From Oceanisphaera profunda (GTDB taxonomy: Bacteria; Pseudomonadota; Gammaproteobacteria; Enterobacterales; Aeromonadaceae), in the NCBI RefSeq assembly GCF_002157895.1, contig NZ_CP021377.1:992001-1056000 (forward strand): 64,000 nt of DNA, written 5' to 3'. The translations under genes were made by a program, and so were the position numbers. Below, in pieces: positions 49,481-59,221 of the stretch. Positions within the stretch are counted from its first letter, which is position 1; each line of letters begins with the position of its first letter. The notes under the pieces were generated by a model. It did no database searches. It had not been told where the DNA came from and saw only the letters and a list, made by a program, of their open reading frames with translations.

Positions 49481-49505
49481 CTGTATTTACCAAAAGGAAT
49501 ACCTC

Positions 49506-49880
49506 ATGAAAACAGCCGTGAAAACCGATCTGTTCGCCTCTAAGGCGCCGCTAGAATGGGCAGTGATGGCCAATGGTCAGTTTTATACCGCACAAATTCC
49601 CATTGATGCCGAAGGTAAGGTGGTTGCCGGCGGCATTGAAGCCCAAGCCCGCCAAACCATGGACAACTTTAAACACACCATAGAAGCGGCGGGCTTAACC
49701 ATGGCGCACGTCACTCAGGTGCTGATCTACGTCACCGCCCGCGAGCAACTGCCGATATTCAACAAGGTGTATGCGGAATACTTTGACGCCCCCTACCCCA
49801 ACCGTGCCGCCATGATAGTGGTGGGATTGGCCCGAGAAGAAATGCTCTGCGAGATCGTGGCTTACGCCGCACAAGGCTAG
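49506..49880 (+). CDS. RidA-family imine/enamine deaminase
   Basis: 124 residues, full length for RidA. It hydrolyses reactive 2-aminoacrylate-type enamines or imines. ANGQFYTAQIPIDAEGKVVAGGIEAQARQTMDNFKHTIEAAGLTMAHVTQVLIYVT, catalytic Arg in PYPNRAAMIVVGL (Arg105 in E. coli RidA), Glu in MLCEIVAYA. Members coded with catabolic genes often clear a pathway imine. RBS AAGGA lies about 8 bp upstream of the ATG. It follows the BCCT gene behind a terminator, so it may be on a separate transcript. Confidence 0.9.
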   Translation: MKTAVKTDLFASKAPLEWAVMANGQFYTAQIPIDAEGKVVAGGIEAQARQTMDNFKHTIEAAGLTMAHVTQVLIYVTAREQLPIFNKVYAEYFDAPYPNRAAMIVVGLAREEMLCEIVAYAAQG

Positions 49881-50028
49881 CTCAGGCCTAATTAAACCCA
49901 ACTTAAAGGCCTAATTTAAGCCTAACTCAAGCTTAATTCTGCCTAATATTTGCTCTTACGGCCAAGAGCGACACCAACTGTCGCATCTACTTGTATGCTA
50001 CAAGTTACCTTGGTTTTAGGAGCTTTTT

Positions 50029-52122
50029 ATGTCTGCACTCAACCCGATTCCTGAATTTTTGCGTAAGAAAAGCCGGCCCAAGCACACCTCCGAGCCCTGC
50101 TATGCGCCGCTGCCCATGCTATGGGCGCTGCGTCTGTTGCTGCTCGGCGGGGGCGTAAAAATAGGCTTAAGCAAACGCCGCCATGACTTAGATGACTTTT
50201 TACAAACGCTGGCCCCCGAACAAGAGGCAAGTGAGCTCACTCCCACTGAGGTAATGTCGTTGTTAAGCGCCGCCTTGGGCAAGCTAGAGAGCACCCGCAT
50301 TGATATTCCGGCGCCGCTCGACACTAACTTGCAGCAACTGGGCGTCAGCCTTGGCCTCAACGAGTTGCAGCAAGAAATAGTGGCATTTTTAGTCTTGATA
50401 GAACAAGACAATGTGCTCAGCCAAGCCATGGGCTTATTTTATTCCAATACGGTGGGTACCCAGCAATTGGTGAACCTATTAGCCATCGCATTAGTACAAC
50501 CCCGCCGCCAAGTGAGCTTAGCGCTGGCCGCCAGCAGCCCCCTGCTCAGCTGTGGTTTAGTGGAAATCGCCTACCACGGCCAAGGTCTGGCACTAATGAC
50601 CGGCTTAGAGGACGTACTGCTTTATGAGCAAGACGGACCTTTAAGCTTATTGCAGGCATTTTCTAACCACAATCTGCCCACCTTATTAACCCTCGACGAC
50701 TTTGCACATTTACAGCCCTTTATTGACCAACTCACCCGCTACTTATCCCGCAATATTCAAAGACCGCACAGCGGCATGAACATATTGCTTTATGGCGCAC
50801 CGGGCACCGGTAAAACCGAGCTAACGCGCGCGTTGGCGGCGCATTTAGGTTGCGTGTTACATGAAGTGAAATTTGCCAATCTGCAAGGTGAAGCGCTAAA
50901 CGGCCGTGAGCGTTTCGCTCGCTACCAGCTCTGCCAACAAGTGCTGCGCACCAATGCGAATAGCCTAGTGCTGTTTGATGAAGTAGAGGATGTATTTAAT
51001 GAGCGCATCAGCCAAGGCCAAAAGGCTTGGGTGAATCGACTACTCGAAGACAACCCCCGCCCCGCGTTTTGGCTAACCAATGATATTTCCGAGTTAGACG
51101 CTGCCTTTATTCGCCGTTTTGATTTGGTATTAGCCATGCCGGAGCTTACTGCCGAAGCGAGACTTAATATCGCCAAGCGCTTACTCAATAAACTCAATGT
51201 CAGCGAGCCTTGGTTACAACAACTGGCCAAGCAGCCCCATTTACAACCGGCTCACTTAGCGCGAGCCGCTAAAGTGGTGCAAAAACTGGGTTATCGCAAA
51301 GCAGAAAAAGTAGAGGCGGCCATGGAAGACTTATTAGCAAACTTATACCAAGCCTTGGGTTTTCATTGGCAGCGTTTAAGTCAGCCAAAAATACAGTCGT
51401 TATTTAATCCCGCGCTGTGTGCCAGTGATACGGCATTAGCGCCCATGATCAAGGGCTTAGCGCGCAGTGGCATGGGCCGTTTGTGCCTATATGGCCCACC
51501 GGGTACGGGTAAAACCGCCTTGGCTCGTCATTTGGCCGTGACTCTAGATAAACCGCTGCTTGCCAAAAAAGCCTCCGACTTATTAGATGCCTTTGTCGGC
51601 GGTACCGAGAAAAATCTGGCGGCTGCCTTTGATGAGGCCACCGAGAGCGGCGCTATTTTGTTAATCGACGAAGCAGACAGTTTATTGGCCACGCGTGCCG
51701 GTGCGGTGCGTAATTGGGAAGTAAGCCAAGTGAATGAGTTATTGGTTCAAATGGAGCAATATAACGGTATTCTGGTGATGGCTACTAACTTTATGAGCCA
51801 TTTAGACGCGGCCGCCTTACGGCGCTTTGATTTTAAAATTCGTTTTAATTACTTTAGTCCTGAGCAAGCATGGATGTATTTTAATACCCAGCTTGGACTG
51901 GCGGTAGGAACTGATTTTTATGAGCAAGAAGTGGCACATTTATATTCGGCATTATGCAAACTCAGTCAATTAACGCCCGGGGATTTTGCCGCCGTAGCCC
52001 GACGCCATCAAGTGATGGGTGAGAAGATCAGCCCAGAGAGCTTACTGGCAGGCTTGCAGCAAGAGCACAGCCTAAAAACCGCCGACCAAAGTAAGCCCAT
52101 TGGCTTTATGGCCAATCAGTAA
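50029..52122 (+). CDS. Double AAA+ ATPase of unknown function
   Basis: 697 residues, soluble. About 230 N-terminal residues of helical unknown domain; first AAA+ module with Walker A YGAPGTGKTELTRAL (about 257-271), Walker B LVLFDEVEDVF (about 313), Arg finger in AAFIRRFDLV; second module with Walker A YGPPGTGKTALARHL (about 488-502), Walker B ILLIDEADSLL (about 543), Arg finger in AAALRRFDFK. All main motifs look intact in both, so both should hydrolyse ATP. It resembles classical AAA (Cdc48/FtsH-type) rather than Clp. Upstream gap holds short repeats of GCCTAA(T/C)T. The next gene is a WYL regulator; whether they work together is unknown. Confidence 0.8.
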   Translation: MSALNPIPEFLRKKSRPKHTSEPCYAPLPMLWALRLLLLGGGVKIGLSKRRHDLDDFLQTLAPEQEASELTPTEVMSLLSAALGKLESTRIDIPAPLDTNLQQLGVSLGLNELQQEIVAFLVLIEQDNVLSQAMGLFYSNTVGTQQLVNLLAIALVQPRRQVSLALAASSPLLSCGLVEIAYHGQGLALMTGLEDVLLYEQDGPLSLLQAFSNHNLPTLLTLDDFAHLQPFIDQLTRYLSRNIQRPHSGMNILLYGAPGTGKTELTRALAAHLGCVLHEVKFANLQGEALNGRERFARYQLCQQVLRTNANSLVLFDEVEDVFNERISQGQKAWVNRLLEDNPRPAFWLTNDISELDAAFIRRFDLVLAMPELTAEARLNIAKRLLNKLNVSEPWLQQLAKQPHLQPAHLARAAKVVQKLGYRKAEKVEAAMEDLLANLYQALGFHWQRLSQPKIQSLFNPALCASDTALAPMIKGLARSGMGRLCLYGPPGTGKTALARHLAVTLDKPLLAKKASDLLDAFVGGTEKNLAAAFDEATESGAILLIDEADSLLATRAGAVRNWEVSQVNELLVQMEQYNGILVMATNFMSHLDAAALRRFDFKIRFNYFSPEQAWMYFNTQLGLAVGTDFYEQEVAHLYSALCKLSQLTPGDFAAVARRHQVMGEKISPESLLAGLQQEHSLKTADQSKPIGFMANQ

Positions 52123-52436
52123 TAAAGAATTCAAAAAACCTAAAATTATTTAGCCACGGAAGAACACAGAAAAATAAAGATCAGATCTGGAAGAAAATTT
52201 TATAATAAAAGCTGAGGTTAGGCACCGTAGAAGCCGCTTTAGCTGGCTGATGCCGCGCAGCGGTATTATAAATATTCAAACTACGCCATATTTATAAATA
52301 AACGTCCACATTCAATATGCCGTAGCTGTTATATTTTAGTTTTGTTACACAAAACCGGCCAGCTTAAGCGGCCTCTACGAGGATGTTTTCTTACAGTTCG
52401 GCGCTTACTTTACACCTCCCTCCACCAAGGAACACC
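52123..52436. repeat. Repeats between the AAA+ and WYL genes
   Basis: Left half of a family B element (ATTTAGCCACGGAAGAACAC, about 52149-52195); then a family A inverted pair with GTAG at 52227 and CTAC ending at 52379, its inverse arm containing TTTTGTTACACAAAACCGGC. RBS AAGGA precedes the ATG at 52437. Confidence 0.7.
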
Positions 52437-53474
52437 ATGGCAACGCAACACGACACGCTTATTCGATATATCACTATGTTACAGCTGATCCCACGGGCAC
52501 CGCAGTTTAAGGCCACCACCACACTGCGCGACTTGCTGGCCGATCGCGGCTTTCACGTTGATCTGCGATCCATTCAGCGGGATCTCGATAAGATGTCGTT
52601 GCACTTTCCGCTGCTGTGCAACAAAAACGAGCGCCCTTATCGCTGGTCATTTGATCCCAGTTACAAGAGTAATTTGCCAGCGCTCGACACCGCCACCGCG
52701 CTAACTTTAGTGCTGGCAGAAGAATATTTAAAAAGCCTATTGCCGCAAATTGCCATCGACCGCCTCAGCCCGCAGTTTGATGGCGCACGAAAGTTTCTCG
52801 ATGGTCTACATGAAAACGGTTACGCCAGCTGGTCTCGCCAAGTGCGCGCCATTCCTAATGGTAAAGCCTTATTACCCGCCGCCATCTTGCCGCACATTTG
52901 GCAAGGTGTCAGCGACGCGCTATTAGAGCGCCAAACCATAGCGGTGCAGTATTTAAGTCGCCAGCAAGGCGAGGTGCGAGCCTTTACCCTGCATCCACAG
53001 GGGCTGGTAGTACGCCATAGTGTCAGCTATTTATTGGCCACCGTGAATGACTATGAAGATATTCGCCAATTTGCCCTGCATCGTATTCAAGAGCTAAAAC
53101 CTAGCCCCGCCGCCTATCGCAGCCACCCCGACTTTAGTGTTGAGGCTTACATCGCCAAAGGCGCTTTCGGTTATCCGCTAGGCCAACAACACGTCGAATT
53201 AGTCGCCAAAATAGACAAGGCCATGGCCTGGTTATTAGCAGAAACGCCCATCAGTCAGCAACAACACTTATCTGCAGCTGACGAGCAAGGTTGGATAACC
53301 CTCACCGCCACCGTACCGAACGATCAACAAACCCAATGGTGGATAATGGGCTTCGGCGCCCGCATCCAAGTACTCGCACCCAGCAGCTGGCGTGAGGCCA
53401 TTATCGAACAAGCGCAGAAGATGATGGAGCAGTATGGGGCAGCGCCAAGCGTCCTGCACCAAGCGCCGAGCTAG
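52437..53474 (+). CDS. WYL-domain (YafY-type) transcriptional regulator
   Basis: 345 residues: N-terminal HTH (LIRYITMLQLIPRAPQFKATTTLRDLLADRGFHVDLRSIQRDLDKMSLHFPL), WYL domain (QTIAVQYLSRQQGEVRAFTLHPQGLVVRHSVSYLLATVNDYEDIRQFALHRIQEL; the WYL triad reads as SYL here) and a C-terminal WCX domain. Such regulators bind ligands or ssDNA and often control stress or defence genes. I start at 52437 (MATQHDTL), with AAGGA; the frame to 52383 begins in a family A repeat. The C-terminal PSVLHQAPS is encoded by a family C repeat (AGCGTCCTGCACCAAGCGCC) that also provides the stop codon. Confidence 0.85.
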   Translation: MATQHDTLIRYITMLQLIPRAPQFKATTTLRDLLADRGFHVDLRSIQRDLDKMSLHFPLLCNKNERPYRWSFDPSYKSNLPALDTATALTLVLAEEYLKSLLPQIAIDRLSPQFDGARKFLDGLHENGYASWSRQVRAIPNGKALLPAAILPHIWQGVSDALLERQTIAVQYLSRQQGEVRAFTLHPQGLVVRHSVSYLLATVNDYEDIRQFALHRIQELKPSPAAYRSHPDFSVEAYIAKGAFGYPLGQQHVELVAKIDKAMAWLLAETPISQQQHLSAADEQGWITLTATVPNDQQTQWWIMGFGARIQVLAPSSWREAIIEQAQKMMEQYGAAPSVLHQAPS

Positions 53475-54241
53475 ACCCAAAACGCTGCTCATCTTTAAGC
53501 CGTCATCCTGACGAAAGTCAGGATCTCGTTCTTAGCCAAGGGATTAAACCCTTTTTGCAACGGAACCCACAGAATCCACGGAAAAATAAAGATCAGTTCT
53601 GAAAGAGATCTTATTGGTACCTGATTACCCACAAAGCTCAGCCATGTTTCAGAGAATCCAGCACCAATTAATTCAATAGGTTACAGGTAGGCACCGCCTC
53701 TTCGGTGAAGAATATGAGGCTCAATTTGGTATTTTGACCTTGTAGGGGCCCGTCTCTTCGGCGAAGAGGACTTCGGCCCGGTCTGGTGTTTTGGTTTAAA
53801 TCTAAACATCAGTAACAGCCAGCAGAGCTGGCCTGCCGAAGTCCTCTTTATTAAAGAGACGGGGCAGCTACAAAGAACAAACCGAAACAGGGTGCGTTAT
53901 GGCTGAGGTTCATACGCAATCAGGTATTGGTTATAACCCGTTCCGCCTTCGGCGAAATGCGAGAACAAGTGTTCGCCTACAAAAGCCTAGCCCTTACCAT
54001 CAATCGCTCTTTCAGATCTGATCCCTATTTTTTTGTGAGTTTCGTGTTCTTCCGTTGCCAATGGGCTTTAGTCACTAAGACCTAAAGCGAGATCCTGACG
54101 TGCGTCAGGATGACGGCTTAAACATAAACACCGTCTGTTGTTGAGCTCGGCGCTTGGTTCTGCAGTGATCACTATTGTTCCGACCCTTTTCCGTGTTCTC
54201 GTCACAAAGAAGCGTGGCAAATGGGTTTTAGTCACTAACAT
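53475..54241. repeat. 770-bp repeat block left of mutS
   Basis: No gene. A family D palindrome at 53503-53530; left half of family B (53548-53600); GTAG palindrome starting 53742 (GTAGGGGCCCGTCTCTTCGG) and an inverted relative ending in CTAC at 53871; an inverted GTAG unit 53939-53980 (GTAGGCGAACACTTGTTCTC), nearly identical to 44299-44339; family B right halves at about 53995-54065 and 54165-54230; family D at about 54090-54120; family C at about 54144. Confidence 0.75.
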
Positions 54242-54457
54242 CTAAAGCGAGATCCTGACGTGCGTCAGGATGACGGCATAAACATACCCCCCCCCTTTTT
54301 TGTTCAGCTCGGCGCTGCACTCAAGTCCATATGCCTTCAAACTCGGTTGCTGGTACAATGCGGCCTCAAGTTTTGGCACGTCTAATTTCTTAAGTAACGC
54401 TGCCTTACACTTGGCTTCATCATCAGTTTCATAAAGATATAAGGCATTGATTTTCAT
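54242..54457 (-). CDS. Possible small protein divergent from mutS
   Basis: 71 residues: [47 protein letters not shown] has the look of a real acidic-basic helical protein, with plausible codon use. From about residue 47 on ([24 protein letters not shown]) the sequence comes from family C and D repeats, so the original C-terminus seems replaced. The start ATG and the mutS ATG share the palindrome CATATG, with GGAGGAG 14 bp upstream inside mutS. Could be a truncated gene or chance; I cannot name it. Confidence 0.3.
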   Translation of the reverse strand: MKINALYLYETDDEAKCKAALLKKLDVPKLEAALYQQPSLKAYGLECSAELNKKGGGYVYAVILTHVRISL

Positions 54458-57118
54458 ATGAATCAAGACAACTCCTCCCATACGCCCATGATGGTGCAAT
54501 ACCTTGGCCTTAAGGCTCAGCATCCCGATGTATTGATGTTTTATCGCATGGGCGATTTTTATGAGCTGTTTTATGACGATGCCAAGAAAGCCTCGCGTTT
54601 ACTGGATATTTCACTGACCCAGCGCGGTAAGTCTGGTGGCAATGCCATTCCTATGGCGGGCGTGCCCCATCATGCGGCGGAGAACTATTTAGCCCGCTTG
54701 GTGCAAATGGGTGAGTCGGTGGCTATTTGTGAGCAAATTGGCGATCCGGGCATGACTAAAGGGCCGATGGAGCGCCAAGTGGTGCGCATTATTACGCCGG
54801 GCACCTTGTCTGATGAAGCACTGTTGGTGGAGCGCCAAGATAACTGTTTGGCGGCCATTTTTCATGATGGTCAGCAGTTTGGCTACGCCATGCTGGATGT
54901 AAGCACCGGGCGCTTTGTATTGAATCAATTTGCCACTGAAGAAGCGCTCACCGCCGAGCTGCAACGCACGCAGCCTGCCGAGTTGTTATACCCCGAAGCC
55001 TTTGCTTATTTTGCGGCTATTGAAGCCCGTAAAAGCTTACGCCGTCGGCCTGAGTGGGAATTTGATTTAGATACGGCGCGCACTCTGTTGTGCCAGCAGT
55101 TTGGTACCCGTGACTTAATTGGCTTTGGTGTGGAGCAAGCGACTACGGCGCTCAGTGCTGCCGGTTGCGTGCTGCAATACGTGAAAGATACCCAGCGCAC
55201 TGCCCTGCCGCACATTAATAGTATTAGTCTTGAGCGCAGCCAAGATATGGTGGTGATGGATGCGGCTACCCGTCGCAACCTAGAGCTAACGCTAAATTTA
55301 TCAGGCACGGTGGAAAACACCCTCGCCGAAGTGTTGGATAATACCGCCACCCCCATGGGCAGCCGCTTACTGAAGCGCTGGATCCACCAGCCGAGTCGTA
55401 ATCTGGCAGCATTAACTCGTCGTCAAGACAGTATCGCCCTGCTGATGGACCAAGGCCGATATGAGGATTTACGCGCGCCACTGCGCCAAGTGGGTGACAT
55501 GGAGCGCGGCTTGGCGCGCCTCGCGCTGCGCTCGGCGCGGCCGCGAGACTTAAGTCGCTTGCGCAGTGCGCTGCAGGCATTGCCGGAAATTCAGCAACAA
55601 CTAGCAGACGCCAATGGCGCTAGCTTAACTGAGCTGGCCGCCACTATTAGTCAGTATCCGGAATTGGCTGAATTATTAGAGCAAGCAGTGGTGAACACAC
55701 CACCGGTGCTTATTCGTGATGGTGGGGTGATCCGCGATGGCTTTAATGCCGAGCTGGATGAGTTGCGGGAATTGGCAGCCGGCGCGCATCGTTACTTAGA
55801 AGCACTGGAAGCGCGAGAAAAAGCCGCCACCGGTATTTCGACGCTTAAAGTGGCGTATAACCGAGTGCACGGTTTTTATATTGAGGTGAGTCGGGCCAGT
55901 GCCGACCAAGTGCCGTTACATTATGTGCGCCGCCAAACGCTCAAAAATAATGAGCGTTATATTATTCCTGAGCTTAAAGAGTACGAAGACAAAGTATTAA
56001 ACGCTCAAGGCAAAGGCTTAGCGCTAGAAAAGAAATTATACGAGGCACTGCTGGATCGTTTGTTAGAGCATCTGCAGCCATTACAGCGCAGTGCCGGGGC
56101 TTTGGCCGAGCTGGATGTATTTGCCAATTTGGCCGAGCGCGCCGACAACCTCGATTACTGTCGCCCTACTTTGACCGAAGATGAGCTGATTGATATCGAA
56201 GCCGGTCGTCATCCGGTGGTAGAGCAGGTAATGAGCGAGCCTTTTATTGCCAACCCTCTTAACATGTCTGAGCAGCGCAAAATGTTGCTGATCACTGGCC
56301 CCAACATGGGCGGTAAGTCGACTTATATGCGCCAAACTGCGCTGATCGTGTTGATGGCTTATATGGGTTCGTTTGTACCGGCAGCCAGCGCGCGCATCGG
56401 CAAAATTGACCGTATCTTTACCCGCATCGGCGCCTCTGATGACTTAGCCTCCGGCCGCTCTACCTTTATGGTGGAAATGACCGAAACTGCCAATATTTTA
56501 AATAATGCCAGCCGCCACAGCTTGGTGTTGATGGATGAAATTGGCCGCGGCACCAGCACTTATGATGGTTTGGCATTAGCGTGGGCCTGTGCGGATGCGC
56601 TGGCCAATCAGCTACATGCCTATACTTTATTTGCTACCCACTACTTTGAGCTTACCGAGCTGGCTGGCCTGTGGTCGGCGGTGGCCAACGTACATTTAGA
56701 TGCACTTGAGCATGACGACACCATCGCCTTTATGCACTCAGTGCAAGAGGGTGCCGCCAGTCGCTCGTATGGCTTACAAGTAGCAGCCTTGGCCGGCGTG
56801 CCCAAACCGGTATTGGCGCTGGCGCGCACTAAACTGGGTGAGCTGGAAACCGGTCAGTTACTAGCGGCCTCTGAGCAGGCGAAGCAGTCTGAAACAGCTA
56901 AACTGCCTGAGCAGAATAAAAAGCCGCGTAAGTCAAAAGCACCTATCGGCAGAGAAGATCGCCAAGAGGTTCAAGGCTCATTGCCCCTATTTGACGAACA
57001 AGCTGATACACCGCTTAATGCCGCTCTGTTGCTTTTAGATGAGATTGAGCCCGACGAGCTAACCCCGCGCCAAGCGCTGGAATTGATGTATCAGTTGAAG
57101 CAAAGGCGTAAGGCGTAA
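54458..57118 (+). CDS. mutS: DNA mismatch repair protein MutS
   Basis: Recognises mispairs; works with MutL and GATC methylation by Dam. 886 residues: mismatch-binding [19 protein letters not shown] (the FxE motif Phe-Tyr-Glu near residue 36), connector and core, clamp, ATPase with Walker [17 protein letters not shown] (about 614), Walker [17 protein letters not shown] (about 690), [11 protein letters not shown]-terminal region with a Lys/Pro linker and the tetramerisation part ([39 protein letters not shown]). The stop codon lies in three tandem AAGGCGT units (57103-57123), a 7-bp period that would alter the tail on slippage. Confidence 0.96.
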   Translation: MNQDNSSHTPMMVQYLGLKAQHPDVLMFYRMGDFYELFYDDAKKASRLLDISLTQRGKSGGNAIPMAGVPHHAAENYLARLVQMGESVAICEQIGDPGMTKGPMERQVVRIITPGTLSDEALLVERQDNCLAAIFHDGQQFGYAMLDVSTGRFVLNQFATEEALTAELQRTQPAELLYPEAFAYFAAIEARKSLRRRPEWEFDLDTARTLLCQQFGTRDLIGFGVEQATTALSAAGCVLQYVKDTQRTALPHINSISLERSQDMVVMDAATRRNLELTLNLSGTVENTLAEVLDNTATPMGSRLLKRWIHQPSRNLAALTRRQDSIALLMDQGRYEDLRAPLRQVGDMERGLARLALRSARPRDLSRLRSALQALPEIQQQLADANGASLTELAATISQYPELAELLEQAVVNTPPVLIRDGGVIRDGFNAELDELRELAAGAHRYLEALEAREKAATGISTLKVAYNRVHGFYIEVSRASADQVPLHYVRRQTLKNNERYIIPELKEYEDKVLNAQGKGLALEKKLYEALLDRLLEHLQPLQRSAGALAELDVFANLAERADNLDYCRPTLTEDELIDIEAGRHPVVEQVMSEPFIANPLNMSEQRKMLLITGPNMGGKSTYMRQTALIVLMAYMGSFVPAASARIGKIDRIFTRIGASDDLASGRSTFMVEMTETANILNNASRHSLVLMDEIGRGTSTYDGLALAWACADALANQLHAYTLFATHYFELTELAGLWSAVANVHLDALEHDDTIAFMHSVQEGAASRSYGLQVAALAGVPKPVLALARTKLGELETGQLLAASEQAKQSETAKLPEQNKKPRKSKAPIGREDRQEVQGSLPLFDEQADTPLNAALLLLDEIEPDELTPRQALELMYQLKQRRKA

Positions 57119-57151
57119 GGCGTAAGGAAATATTAAACCAAGCCATAAAAC

Positions 57152-57192
57152 AAAAAGCCAGCACCGGACTCTGTGTCCGATGCTGGCTTTTT
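57152..57192. terminator. Bidirectional terminator between mutS and rpoS
   Basis: AAAAGCCAGCACCGGAC, loop TCTG, a long imperfect complement TGTCCGATGCTGGCTTTTT: one mismatch in about 16 bp, A and T runs on the two sides, between convergent genes. Confidence 0.9.
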
Positions 57193-57211
57193 GGTATGCG
57201 TGGCGCTTACA

Positions 57212-58183
57212 TTAGTTGTCGTAAAAAAGGGTGTCTACACACAGGCCTTGCTGGGTGACGATTTCTTTTAAACGGCGCAGCGCTTCTACTTGAATTTGGC
57301 GTACTCGCTCGCGCGTTAAGCCAATTTCTTGCCCCACATGCTCCAGCGTAGAGGCTTCATAACCCAGCAAACCAAAACGACGGGCTAACACTTCACGTTG
57401 TTTCGGATTAAGCTCCTCCAGCCAACGCACTAAGCTGCTATTCATATCGCTATCTTGCAACTCGGTTTCGGGGTTAGTGTCGTTTTCGTCGGCGATAACA
57501 TCTAATAATGCTTTGTCACCATCGCCACCGATGGGCGTGTCCACTGAGCTGACTTTTTCATTCAGCTTAAGCATGCGTGATACATCACTGACGGGTTTAT
57601 CGAGGGCTTGGGCTATTTCTTCGGCGGTGGGTTCATGATCCAGACGTTGGGCGAGCTCGCGGGCGGTACGCAAATAAACATTGAGCTCTTTCACCACATG
57701 AATAGGCAGGCGTATGGTACGGGTCTGGTTCATAATGGCGCGTTCTATGGTTTGGCGGATCCACCAAGTGGCATAGGTGGAGAAGCGAAAGCCGCGCTCG
57801 GGATCAAACTTTTCTACCGCGCGAATTAAGCCGAGGTTGCCCTCTTCAATCAAGTCTAATAAAGCCAGCCCGCGATTGTTATAACGGCGAGAAATTTTAA
57901 CCACTAAGCGTAAGTTTGATTCAATCATGCGCTTGCGCGCAATTAAGTCTCCGCGTAAAGAGCGTCGAGCATACAAGACTTCTTCTTCTGCGGTTAATAA
58001 CGGAGAAAATCCGATTTCACCTAGATACAGCTGAGTCACGTCTAGCGTACGGCTGCTGGCTACACTCGCTTTTTCTTCCGCGTCTACTGTTTCAACGCTA
58101 TCTTGCTCGGGGCTGATCGTTGCATCCATTGCCTGATCCGCATCCGTGTTCTTTTTTGGGGTTGTTGCTTTGCTCGCATTCAT
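57212..58183 (-). CDS. rpoS: RNA polymerase sigma factor RpoS
   Basis: Stationary-phase/general stress sigma factor. 323 residues: region 1.2 ([27 protein letters not shown]), region 2 ([66 protein letters not shown]), region 3 ([20 protein letters not shown]), region 4 ([29 protein letters not shown]). The N-terminal 45 residues are acidic and poorly conserved, as usual. It lies 42 bp downstream of nlpD; in E. coli the main rpoS promoter lies inside nlpD. Confidence 0.97.
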   Translation of the reverse strand: MNASKATTPKKNTDADQAMDATISPEQDSVETVDAEEKASVASSRTLDVTQLYLGEIGFSPLLTAEEEVLYARRSLRGDLIARKRMIESNLRLVVKISRRYNNRGLALLDLIEEGNLGLIRAVEKFDPERGFRFSTYATWWIRQTIERAIMNQTRTIRLPIHVVKELNVYLRTARELAQRLDHEPTAEEIAQALDKPVSDVSRMLKLNEKVSSVDTPIGGDGDKALLDVIADENDTNPETELQDSDMNSSLVRWLEELNPKQREVLARRFGLLGYEASTLEHVGQEIGLTRERVRQIQVEALRRLKEIVTQQGLCVDTLFYDN

Positions 58184-58225
58184 GGCAGTTCTCCCTTTAT
58201 CCGGGTACTACCTGTGTCCCGGATG

Positions 58226-59221
58226 TTATCTTTTTGGCAGATAGGTCATCGGATTAACCGATGAACCCTGATGTCGGATCTCAAAATGTAACCGTACATC
58301 AGTCGTGTCACTACTTCCCATATCCGCTATGTGCTGCCCAGAGCTCACGGTTTGCTGCTCTTTAACTTTAAGCACCTCGTTGTGAGCGTAGGCAGACAAA
58401 TAATCATCATTGTGTTTGATGATGATCAGGTTGCCGTATCCACGTAGCGCGTTCCCTGCGTATACAACCTTGCCAGCTGCGGCAGCGTTAATAGCCTGCC
58501 CCCTGCTGCCTCTAATATCTATGCCCTTATTGCCGGTCTCTGCCAACGAGAAGCCCGAGATAATGGGTCCTGTGGTTGGCCAGTGCCATTTAATAGGTGC
58601 GTTATTAGCGGCGCTTTTTTGTGCAGCAGTTCCAGCGTAAACTTTTCCGGGAGCGGCTGCAACTGGCTTTGTGGATTTTATAACCGGTTGATTTTTAGGC
58701 ACGGCTGCAGACTGGGTTTGTGTCACTCTTATCTTGCCAGCAGGTACTGCTGTTGTGCGCGCTACTTGTGACTTCTGTGAAGTGGATCCGCGAAGCAGCG
58801 TCAGGCTTTGACCGACATAGATGCGATAAGGCGGTTTTAAACCGTTCAACGTCGCCAGATCCGCCACTCTGTGATTCGCGTTGCGCGCTATGCTATTGAG
58901 CGTGTCACCTCGGCGCACAATATATTGCGCCCGCGCGGCACCCGGCACATCTAGGCGCAGCGTTTGGCCAGGGTAAATAGCATAAGGGGGGGCAATGCGA
59001 TTATGGCGCGCTAGGCTTGGCACATCGGAGCCCGCCTGCCACGCAATGGAATACAGAGTGTCGCCTTTGGCCACCACATAATGGCTGCCGTTGGCTTTGA
59101 TTTGTCCCCGAGCATTAACACCATATACAGGAGCGGGGCGTGAGGCAGAGCAAGCACTCAGCAAGGTTATCAACACAAGGTTGACACACCATAGCGTGAA
59201 ATAGCGGCTCTGCCGGCGCAT
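58226..59221 (-). CDS. nlpD: Murein hydrolase activator NlpD (two LysM domains)
   Basis: Outer-membrane lipoprotein activating an amidase during septation. 331 residues from the ATG at 59221: lipobox LLSACS at about residue 20-25; two LysM domains (HYVVAKGDTLYSIAWQAGSDVPSLARHNRI and QYIVRRGDTLNSIARNANHRVADLATLNGL); Lys/Pro/Ala linker; C-terminal LytM (M23) domain (GPIISGFSLAETGNKGIDIRGSRGQAINAAAAGKVVYAG ... HFEIRHQGSSVNPMTYL). The metal-binding HxxxD is NKGID, so it is an activator, not an enzyme. Most NlpD I recall have one LysM; the second is notable. Start overlaps the yqaA stop by one base (TGATG). Confidence 0.93.
   Translation of the reverse strand: MRRQSRYFTLWCVNLVLITLLSACSASRPAPVYGVNARGQIKANGSHYVVAKGDTLYSIAWQAGSDVPSLARHNRIAPPYAIYPGQTLRLDVPGAARAQYIVRRGDTLNSIARNANHRVADLATLNGLKPPYRIYVGQSLTLLRGSTSQKSQVARTTAVPAGKIRVTQTQSAAVPKNQPVIKSTKPVAAAPGKVYAGTAAQKSAANNAPIKWHWPTTGPIISGFSLAETGNKGIDIRGSRGQAINAAAAGKVVYAGNALRGYGNLIIIKHNDDYLSAYAHNEVLKVKEQQTVSSGQHIADMGSSDTTDVRLHFEIRHQGSSVNPMTYLPKR

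Noticed and set aside
50029-53474. Phage-defence system
   Set aside because: No nuclease, toxin or membrane effector beside the AAA+ and WYL genes; only a possibility, listed as such.
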